From a virus, in IMG/VR virus record IMGVR_UViG_3300028392_000043, positions 1 to 64,000 of that record: a DNA stretch of 64,000 nt, one strand, 5' to 3'. Shown here piece after piece: positions 24,498-32,551 of the stretch; positions within the stretch are counted from its first letter, which is position 1; every line of letters starts with the position of its first letter. Under the pieces are notes generated by a model. That model made no database searches, was not told the origin of the DNA, and saw nothing but the letters and a program-made list of their open reading frames with translations. A program made the translations under genes and the position numbers.

Positions 24498-27400
24498 GTG
24501 TTTAATGAAGATGTAACAGTTGATTTTAATGCCAATGTAGGCCCTTACACGTCTTCTCTTGGTCAAGCTTTGGCTATGACTAATCAGTTTAGTGCTGCTA
24601 ACGATATTGGCATTGCTAAACTTGGTAATCTTAATAAGATTTCGTTGGCTCTTGTTCAGTCAACGGCTATGTTTACTGGCGCTAATAAAATTGCTGTTCA
24701 GCAGGCTGCAGCGTATGAGCAAAAACTTTCTGGCATTAATACTATGGCTAAGATTGCCGGTAAGCAGTTTGATGATCTTGGCAAAGTAACTATGAAGTTT
24801 GCTCGCCAATTTCCTATTGGTATGGATAAAGCCATTGAAACTACTAAGGCTTTAGCAACTTCTGGTGTTGTGACCACTAAACAGGTTCAAAAACTCGGTA
24901 CTGAGTTTATTAAACTTCAAGCTGCTTCGGGCGAGTGGGGTTCTGGCATGACCCAGGACATGCTTCAGGTGACTCGTTCGTTTGGTAATTCTACTAATAT
25001 GATTAAAGGTTTTAGTGATTCTTTAGTCACTGTTACTACTAAATATGGCGCTTCGGCTTCTTCTGTTTTGGCTTTTTCTAAAGCTATTGCACCTATTGCT
25101 TCTGTTGTAGGCATTGGTCAGGCTTCTGTGTTTGGTTTGTCTACGGCTATGTCTCGCCTTGGCGAAGATGGTTATCGTTCTGCTAACGCATTTAACAAGG
25201 TCCTTTTGGATATGAACCGGTCTATTCGTACTGGTTCACCTGAAATTCGTGAGTATGCCAAAGTCTTAAACATGTCTTCAGATTCTTTAGGCAATTTGTT
25301 TAAGAGCGATCCTACTGAAATGATTTTGCGCTTTACTAGTGCTATTAATAAACAAGGCGCTCAGGCTGTCACTACGCTTGATAATTTGGGTCTTGATGGT
25401 GTTAATACTTTTAAGTCTTTGCAGGCTTTGTCTAAGACTGGTGATTTGCGTCAAATTGTTGGTGATGCTACTAGTGCTTATAATAATGGTTCTGCTAATG
25501 CTGGTGCACAGACTGCTTTGGGTGGCGTTAATGACCAGTTAACTAAAATGCAAGAAACTATGTCGCAGACTACTGCTGAGGCAGGTAAACCTTTCTTGTC
25601 ATTTTTGGGTAGCGTTTTGGGTGTTTCTAATGGAATTGCTAGTGGCGTACACGGGCTTGTTTCAGCTCTTGCAGGCCTTGGACCTTTACTTCCTGTGTTG
25701 TCTACTTTATGGACTATTTTAAAAGGTATTGCTGTTATTCAATTGGGCCGTCTTGGTCTTAATATGTTTAAGAATTCTAATTTTGGACAACAATTTTTTG
25801 CTGGTCGAGCACAGGCTTTAAACGGTGAGGCTTTTGGACCTAATGCTTTAACTACTGCTGGTGCGCGTGTGGGTCAGGGTTTTGGCACTATGTTTGGTGG
25901 TAAAGATGAGACTGGCGAACGTGTTAGCCGAATGAGTCGTTTAATGGGCAGCACTAAGTGGTTATCACAAGCGTATGTTAATGCTAACGCTAATCTTTAC
26001 AATGCTGATCCTAGTAATTCACGTATGCGTACTGATGCGGGTATGGCTCGCGCTAATAACAAACTTCATTTACAAAACAATCTTCCATTGATGTCTGCTG
26101 CTGAACAGGAAGCACATTATGGTAAAGATGCTAACAATGTGATTCGCCCAGCCACTTTATCAACCATGCCAGCCGGCGGAGTTCCTGGCGGTCAATACGG
26201 TTGGCGTGAAATTTCTGCTGCCAACAAAATGATGTATCAAGATATTAAAGCTACTTCTGGAAGTTTGGGTGCGTTTCGTGCTGCTGCTGGATATACTGCT
26301 AAAGGTGTTGCTGAGTTAGGTAAGGCTACGTTTAAGAATGCTGGTGCTTACTTGCGCCAAGGATCTATTACTGGGCTTGATGAGGCAGGCGGTACTATTC
26401 GCGGTGGTGCTCGTTTTGGCGCTTTAGGCAGCATGCTTTCGGGCATGGGTCCAATGCTTGGGATTATGGCCACTATGGCCGCTATTGGTTTCGTTAAAAA
26501 TGCGCAAAAAATTAGCGCAGAGCGTATGGCTGGTACTGGTTTTGGCGATGCTTATTCTGTTTATAATAATTTTGCAACTAAAGCAAATTTGCCTACTCAA
26601 AACGGTACTCTTTCTACTGGTATTGATAGTACGATGGACTGGGCAACTTATTACGCTAAGTCTGCAAAAACTGTTAGGCAAGCAATTACTTTAGGCCAAG
26701 ACGTTAATTTAAACGCACTACGACCAAATTACAAAACTTCTGCAGACATCAATATTGATGGTGATAATAAAAATCCAAATGATTTAGCGGCTTATGTACG
26801 CTTAATGGCTGGACCTAGAGCAAACCCTGAAGTTATTAGTCGTTTAATGCAAGATTTAACTGCTAAAACTAAAGACACTAATTTAACTGCTCAAGTTGGC
26901 ATAAAAGCTTTTGCTCCGTCGCAAGTTAATAATTCAACTTCTGGATTGTATCAAAGTGCTTTTCAGGCTGCTGGCGATTCAATGGGGCATACTGACGAAG
27001 CAACTTGGCGACAATCTGCGTATGGTGGAACAATTGGTCAGTTAATTAGGCAAGAAGCTACTACAAATATTAACAATACTCTTTTAAAATTTGGTTCCGG
27101 TACTCAAAAAATGGCTACCTTGCAGCAGGCTGCACAAGTTTTGCGCGGTGCTAGAGAATATGGTGTAAAAAATGGTGGCCTTGGCAATAATGGTTACGTT
27201 GTTACGCAAGGTATGGAAGCACTAAAAATTGTTAGCGAATTGCTTGGAGTAAAATATAACACAAGCAATGTAACCAATGCATTAGGTATGCAGCGAACTC
27301 TTAATAATGCGCAAGGTAACGACCCACTAAAGTTCTTTTTTCAATATTCTCAAGGTGGTTTAGAAGGCGTAAAAAACAACGAATTTTATAAATATTACAA

Positions 27401-30299
27401 AACTTTGATCGCTAAAGGCGGTGGAGATTTTGAAAATCCTGTTTATAAAAAAGGTAAGCGTATAGTTTCGCCTGAAGAAAAGTATTCTAAAAAAGCCAAT
27501 CAAGATATTGGTTCTGGCTTATTTGCTGCTGAGGATTACGCATGGTCAAAAAGTATGACTATTTTAGATATTTTTAGTAATCCAACAATGTTTAATGCCA
27601 TTAAAGATAAAGTTGTAAAACTTGCTATTAATGCTTCTATTGCGCAAAATGATGTTAGTGCGCAAAATGCTTTTTCTCAAGCTATTTCTACTACTGCTTT
27701 AAATAGCACAAAAAGTGGCATGGCTGCTGTTACTGAACTGTTACAGCAATTAAAAAATCCTAATCTTGCAGCAAGTAGTGCACAGGCCTCAGCTATTCTT
27801 AACGCCTACAATATGACTGCTTCTGTTCGTTCTGTTGAGCAAGCTGGTCAGAGCGGTCTTTCAAATATTAACCAAAATATTAAAACAGGTGTTACCGCTG
27901 CTAACACTGTATTGCCTACTGGTGCTACACAAGAACAGCAAAGTGTTTTGGGGCAAGAAAGAGCAACTGGTCAGCAGGCTGTTTCTCAAATGATGTCTTT
28001 TGCTAAGCAAATTGCTAATTTGAATCATGAGATGGCTAAGGGTGCTGAGGACATGGCTATCAATGTTACTCGTACTCAATTTAAGTTTAATCAAAGTATT
28101 TTGCGTGGTACTCAAGATTTTGCTAAAAGTTTTTATAATGTTTATGAGCGTGTTGGTGGTCAGCGTGTTGCTTCGACCGGTGCTTTGATTACTAATCTTA
28201 AAGAGCAAAGTACTCTTTTGAATCGTCAAATGAAAAATGTTACTAAGTTGAAAAAACTTGGTTTGTCTGATGATGCTATTCGTACTATGGATTTGATGAA
28301 TCCTGCTAATGCTCAGCAAACGGATCAGCTTGTTAATGATATGACACGTAATGTGTCTTTAATTAATCAAGCTAATAAAGAAGTCGCTAATCGTATGGAT
28401 TTATCCGGTCAGCATGAGACTAGCCCAAATAATACGGCTTATAAACGCGCTAAAGAAGACTTTGATTTGCAAATGAAATATATGAGCGAGGATTTTGAAA
28501 AAGCGGCTAAGCGTGCTTATAACGATTTGTTTAATTTTGGGGAAAACATTTCGGTTGCTGGCAGTGGTGTAACAAACAAATTGGCTAAGGCACTTTCTGG
28601 CATGCCTGATGTTGCTGGTAAAGCCGCTAAAGCTGCTGGTCAAGCTATTTTAGACGGTTTACAAACATCACTTAAAGGTTTAACTGGCAATGAGCAATTC
28701 AGTTTAGTTAATGGGTTTTTATCTGCTCCTAGAAAAGCACCAAATACTCCAACTGCTCCTGGTTCTGGTGGAAGCGGTTCTGCTGGTTTAACTGGTGGTA
28801 GTGGTGGCGGTGGCGGTGGTGGTGCAAGCGGTGTTATGGGTGCACCGGGTAAAATTACTAATCGTTTACCAAAAAATACTGGTGTAAGCGGTAATGGAAC
28901 TGCTGGCGATTATAAAGGCCAGATGGTTATGGATAAAGATGGTGTTTATCAAGTAAGTAATCCTATGAATAACGGTAAATATCAAAAAATTGTTAAAGAT
29001 AATGGCAAGACTAAGCGTGGAAAATTTCTTGATGCTGTATTTAGTGAAATTGGCCAAGACTATCGCCTTGGTGGCGGTCATGATTTAGATGATATCGGCG
29101 GATTTGATTGTTCTGGTCTTGTGGAGTTTGCAGCAAAGCATGCTGGAATAAATGCAGGTACAGGAACTGCAGCAACTTTGTATAATCAATACACCAAACA
29201 TATTATGCAAAAAGATGCTATTGCCGGGGATTTAGTGTTTTATAACAATAACCGTAGTCAAGCGGGTATGGATCACGTTGGTATTTATATTGGGCACGGA
29301 ATGATGATTGATGCTCCTGCTCCGTACAAAAAAGTTCGAGCCGAACCTGTTGTTTTTTCTGGTTCTGGTAAACCATTTTTTGGTCGCTTAAATGGTTTAC
29401 CTGTTGATGATTCTGATCTTGTTAAAGCTGCTACTGGTGGACATATTAAGGGTCCTGGTTCTAAGACTTCTGATTCTATTCCTGCTCGTCTTTCTGATGG
29501 TGAGTATGTTATTAAAGCGGATACTGTCGATAAGTACGGTGTAGATTTTTTCCACAATCTTAATGAGCAAAAGTTTAAAGATGGTGGCTCTGTAGGAAAC
29601 TGGTGGGATAATGACAATAATCCTATTGGCAAGAATAGTTTAAAGAAACTGATTGCTAGGGCTGGTTTTAAAGGTCATGAAGCAATGATGGCTTGGGCAA
29701 TTGCAATGGCGGAGTCTCATGGGTATACAAATCTTTTAAACAATACGGATAGCACTGGTGATTTGTCTTATGGTCTATGGCAAATTAATATGATTCATAA
29801 TCTGGGTCCTGAGCGACGTAAGAAGTATCATTTGTCTTCTAACAATGATTTATATGATCCTTTTACAAATGCAAAAATTGCTTATGATATTTCTAAGGGT
29901 GGTAAGTATTGGGCTGATTGGGGTTCTTACACTTTAGATCACCATTATTTAGATTTTTTAAATTACAAAAATGGTAATCCTGATAAAGCAGAAAAGTATA
30001 AGGATTTGAGCAGTAATGTTCCAATTATGACTGCTGGTCCCGCGCCAAAAGCCCATAATTGGTGGGATGATTGGATTCCTCATTTTAGTCGAGGTGGTTA
30101 TGTAGGAAATTCTGATGCTGTTAACTCTCGTATGTCTAGATTTGCCACAAATACTACTAACACTACAAGTCATAGCTATGATCACTCGACTCAAATTCAT
30201 GGTCAGATTACTGTTCAGGCTAATGACCCTAATGAGTTTATGCGTAAGATTAATGCTCAGCAACGTCGTCAGCGTTTATTATCACCGGTAGGTAACTAA
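24498..30299 (+). CDS. tape measure protein with NlpC/P60 and lysozyme-like domains
   Basis: 1933 residues from GTG with an AAAGGA site. Residues about 60-370 match the TP901-type tape measure core (FPIGMDKAIETTKALATSGV, FGLSTAMSRLGEDGYRSANA). Two hydrophobic segments follow near 380-420 and 645-665. A Gly/Ser linker precedes an NlpC/P60 endopeptidase domain with GFDCSGLVEFA (Cys1538), MDHVGIYIG (His1593) and a likely third residue His1600. Next is a lysozyme-like transglycosylase domain with AMAESHG (Glu1739) and GLWQIN. The protein fixes tail length and carries two cell-wall hydrolases for DNA entry. Confidence 0.85.
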   Translation: MFNEDVTVDFNANVGPYTSSLGQALAMTNQFSAANDIGIAKLGNLNKISLALVQSTAMFTGANKIAVQQAAAYEQKLSGINTMAKIAGKQFDDLGKVTMKFARQFPIGMDKAIETTKALATSGVVTTKQVQKLGTEFIKLQAASGEWGSGMTQDMLQVTRSFGNSTNMIKGFSDSLVTVTTKYGASASSVLAFSKAIAPIASVVGIGQASVFGLSTAMSRLGEDGYRSANAFNKVLLDMNRSIRTGSPEIREYAKVLNMSSDSLGNLFKSDPTEMILRFTSAINKQGAQAVTTLDNLGLDGVNTFKSLQALSKTGDLRQIVGDATSAYNNGSANAGAQTALGGVNDQLTKMQETMSQTTAEAGKPFLSFLGSVLGVSNGIASGVHGLVSALAGLGPLLPVLSTLWTILKGIAVIQLGRLGLNMFKNSNFGQQFFAGRAQALNGEAFGPNALTTAGARVGQGFGTMFGGKDETGERVSRMSRLMGSTKWLSQAYVNANANLYNADPSNSRMRTDAGMARANNKLHLQNNLPLMSAAEQEAHYGKDANNVIRPATLSTMPAGGVPGGQYGWREISAANKMMYQDIKATSGSLGAFRAAAGYTAKGVAELGKATFKNAGAYLRQGSITGLDEAGGTIRGGARFGALGSMLSGMGPMLGIMATMAAIGFVKNAQKISAERMAGTGFGDAYSVYNNFATKANLPTQNGTLSTGIDSTMDWATYYAKSAKTVRQAITLGQDVNLNALRPNYKTSADINIDGDNKNPNDLAAYVRLMAGPRANPEVISRLMQDLTAKTKDTNLTAQVGIKAFAPSQVNNSTSGLYQSAFQAAGDSMGHTDEATWRQSAYGGTIGQLIRQEATTNINNTLLKFGSGTQKMATLQQAAQVLRGAREYGVKNGGLGNNGYVVTQGMEALKIVSELLGVKYNTSNVTNALGMQRTLNNAQGNDPLKFFFQYSQGGLEGVKNNEFYKYYKTLIAKGGGDFENPVYKKGKRIVSPEEKYSKKANQDIGSGLFAAEDYAWSKSMTILDIFSNPTMFNAIKDKVVKLAINASIAQNDVSAQNAFSQAISTTALNSTKSGMAAVTELLQQLKNPNLAASSAQASAILNAYNMTASVRSVEQAGQSGLSNINQNIKTGVTAANTVLPTGATQEQQSVLGQERATGQQAVSQMMSFAKQIANLNHEMAKGAEDMAINVTRTQFKFNQSILRGTQDFAKSFYNVYERVGGQRVASTGALITNLKEQSTLLNRQMKNVTKLKKLGLSDDAIRTMDLMNPANAQQTDQLVNDMTRNVSLINQANKEVANRMDLSGQHETSPNNTAYKRAKEDFDLQMKYMSEDFEKAAKRAYNDLFNFGENISVAGSGVTNKLAKALSGMPDVAGKAAKAAGQAILDGLQTSLKGLTGNEQFSLVNGFLSAPRKAPNTPTAPGSGGSGSAGLTGGSGGGGGGGASGVMGAPGKITNRLPKNTGVSGNGTAGDYKGQMVMDKDGVYQVSNPMNNGKYQKIVKDNGKTKRGKFLDAVFSEIGQDYRLGGGHDLDDIGGFDCSGLVEFAAKHAGINAGTGTAATLYNQYTKHIMQKDAIAGDLVFYNNNRSQAGMDHVGIYIGHGMMIDAPAPYKKVRAEPVVFSGSGKPFFGRLNGLPVDDSDLVKAATGGHIKGPGSKTSDSIPARLSDGEYVIKADTVDKYGVDFFHNLNEQKFKDGGSVGNWWDNDNNPIGKNSLKKLIARAGFKGHEAMMAWAIAMAESHGYTNLLNNTDSTGDLSYGLWQINMIHNLGPERRKKYHLSSNNDLYDPFTNAKIAYDISKGGKYWADWGSYTLDHHYLDFLNYKNGNPDKAEKYKDLSSNVPIMTAGPAPKAHNWWDDWIPHFSRGGYVGNSDAVNSRMSRFATNTTNTTSHSYDHSTQIHGQITVQANDPNEFMRKINAQQRRQRLLSPVGN

Positions 30300-30817
30300 T
30301 GTTTTCTAGACCCGATTTTGTTACAACGCCTTATAGTGGCAATAATACTGATGTTAATGTTCGTATTTCGTTATCTAGCGACATGTATAACATCGATGGA
30401 ACAACTAACTATAGTGGGCAATGGTTGCTAGTTAACGATGGGCAAACTTATCGTATTGCTAAAGGTTCGTTTGAAAATTCTGCTGTGCAATTTAGGCGTG
30501 ATGAGGTTACTAACTCTTTTCTTGAAGGTAAATACACTATTAATGCTCTTCGCGAGAATGTTACGGAAACTTTAGCGGTTTATGTTCGCGGTACTACGCA
30601 TTATGAGATTATGTCTGCGGTTAAGTCTTTAACTGATGCTGTTTCTCAAATTCGTTTTTATATGGAAATTAATCTTGGTAATGTTGTTAAAGGCTGGAAT
30701 TGTTATGCTTCTGACTATACGGTAAATGTTACTCACGAGTTTTTGCACGCTAAACTAGCTTTAGTGACCGCACAAATTGTGCGTGATCCTGTGGAAACAA
30801 TAACTGAGGAAATTTAA
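30299..30817 (+). CDS. minor tail protein, distal-tail-like
   Basis: 172 residues, beta-rich. It starts right at the tape measure stop (TAATG) where the distal tail protein is usually encoded. Segments such as QWLLVNDGQTYRIAKGSF and RENVTETLAVYVRGTTHYEI suit a tail-tip ring protein. No specific family is recognised with certainty. Confidence 0.5.
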   Translation: MFSRPDFVTTPYSGNNTDVNVRISLSSDMYNIDGTTNYSGQWLLVNDGQTYRIAKGSFENSAVQFRRDEVTNSFLEGKYTINALRENVTETLAVYVRGTTHYEIMSAVKSLTDAVSQIRFYMEINLGNVVKGWNCYASDYTVNVTHEFLHAKLALVTAQIVRDPVETITEEI

Positions 30818-31230
30818 TGGGATATATTTCGTTATACGGTGACCAGTTAATGTTGGCTTCGTTACTTACTCCTGATGCTTCTGTTAGTGTTGGTACTTTT
30901 TATGTAGCTTTGTTGACTGATTTGCCTGACAAAAATTTAACGGATGCATCACAATTAAATGAACCTTTGGCGGCTTACAGTTATGTTCGCCAGTCTTACA
31001 ATTCTGGTTATGATAACTGGTCTTCATCTGTTGGTGTATTTTATAACACTAAAGACATTGTTTGGCCTACTCCTACTGGCGATTGGGGTCGCGTAGTTGG
31101 TTGGGCTCTTTGTGACAGTTTAGCTGCAGGTAACATTATTGCTATTGGTGTTTTGTCACCAGAGTCTACTATTTCAGCGTATTCTAATGTGTACATCCCG
31201 TCTAATTCGCTTCGACTAAAGTTGGTTTGA
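30817..31230 (+). CDS. minor tail protein of the actinophage tail-fibre-like family
   Basis: 137 residues. The pattern FYVALLTDLPD, then YVRQ, IVWPTPTGDWGRVVGWALCDS, GNIIAIGVL and IPSNSLRLKL is that of a compact beta protein often found among actinophage minor tail genes. It probably forms part of the tail tip. TAATG coupling to the upstream gene. Confidence 0.55.
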   Translation: MGYISLYGDQLMLASLLTPDASVSVGTFYVALLTDLPDKNLTDASQLNEPLAAYSYVRQSYNSGYDNWSSSVGVFYNTKDIVWPTPTGDWGRVVGWALCDSLAAGNIIAIGVLSPESTISAYSNVYIPSNSLRLKLV

Positions 31231-31231
31231 T

Positions 31232-32551
31232 GTGGCTTATGTTGTTGCGGTTGCGTATTATGATTTTTCTTCAGCAAAACCTGCTGTAAAAAGTTCTTAC
31301 GATTTTACTTTTGGCTCTTATCCTAATGCTGTTATTGGGCCTATTAATGTTGGCGATAATGTAACTATTCGGTCTGTTAATGATTCAAACAAATACATGT
31401 TTGGTTATGTTGATCATAGCGTTGGCACTACCAGCACTACTATTGTTTACACTATTCGTATCGATGGCTTATCGATAGATATCGCTAATGCAAGTTCAAT
31501 TAGTGATACTTACTGGAGTATTGATACTACTTTTTCTGTCGATAGCGCTTTACCTTCTGATGAGTCTTTGTCTGTAACAAATGCTGACGCTTCAATTACG
31601 GTTCATCCTAAGATTTATTTTCAGCCTAATTTAATTATGCAAAAGTCTGCAAAATTTGAAACTGACCCTTATTTTATTGTTGCTGGTTATCCTATTGCGG
31701 CTAGTTCTTTTGGGGTAAACATTTACTCTACTGCTTCATTAAATGCTCCTACTAAGTTAGTTAATGTTTTTAAGTATTCAGATGTTAATACACTTGCTAA
31801 TGATCGTTGGATACCTATTCTGGCGCAGTTTGATAAAACTGTTACTAACAATGTTACAAAGATTAAAAAATGGTTTCCGTGGAAATCTAACGGTTCGCAA
31901 GGAGCTTTGGTTGCTTCTGCTGACAATCCAACTTTGGTTAATGATGTACAGATAAATAATGGCACTGGTATACAAAACACTCAAACCAACGAGCACACAA
32001 TTAAGTTTAGTAATGGGCAATATCTTGTAACTACTAGCCAGCCACTTGTTCCAGGTAGCAACAATAGTTCAACTTTTTTTACAATGATGTCTGTAGTGTT
32101 TTTACAGCCGCCTACTAAAAGTACTTGGTATACCGTTATGGGTGCTGGTGGCACTAAATACACATCTAAAGACCCTTTAATAAATGTAAAATATTACAAA
32201 AATAGTGTTTTAAGGCTTTGTTTGGGTAGAACTATTATTTCAGAAATTCGTATTGATGCTTCTAGATTTAATTCTTTTAAGCCTATTATTATTGCGGTTA
32301 GTGTTTCTGCTACTGATGGTGTTGCGCAATTTGCTGTGTTGGATTCGCAATTGCATTATGAAAAAGTTTCTTTGCCTTACAAACATCCTTTTGATGCTAA
32401 TTTTTATTTAGGTGGTGCGCCTGTTTCTGATTTAAATATAGGTGCAAACATGTATGTTTTAGAGCATAATCAGTATTACGACCAATTATCTCAAGAGGAT
32501 TTAAGTGACAGAATGTTGTTGCTTAATCGAATTTATGGAGTTACTTTATGA
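31232..32551 (+). CDS. minor tail protein with lectin-like C-terminus
   Basis: 439 residues from GTG, beta-rich. The C-terminal about 180 residues look like a concanavalin/laminin-G type jelly roll (PIIIAVSVSATDGVAQFAVLD, FYLGGAPVSDLNIGANMYVL) ending with a helix QLSQEDLSDRMLLLNRIYG, a pattern of lectin-like domains in tail proteins. It may bind cell-surface glycans. ATGA overlap with the next gene. Confidence 0.55.
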   Translation: MAYVVAVAYYDFSSAKPAVKSSYDFTFGSYPNAVIGPINVGDNVTIRSVNDSNKYMFGYVDHSVGTTSTTIVYTIRIDGLSIDIANASSISDTYWSIDTTFSVDSALPSDESLSVTNADASITVHPKIYFQPNLIMQKSAKFETDPYFIVAGYPIAASSFGVNIYSTASLNAPTKLVNVFKYSDVNTLANDRWIPILAQFDKTVTNNVTKIKKWFPWKSNGSQGALVASADNPTLVNDVQINNGTGIQNTQTNEHTIKFSNGQYLVTTSQPLVPGSNNSSTFFTMMSVVFLQPPTKSTWYTVMGAGGTKYTSKDPLINVKYYKNSVLRLCLGRTIISEIRIDASRFNSFKPIIIAVSVSATDGVAQFAVLDSQLHYEKVSLPYKHPFDANFYLGGAPVSDLNIGANMYVLEHNQYYDQLSQEDLSDRMLLLNRIYGVTL

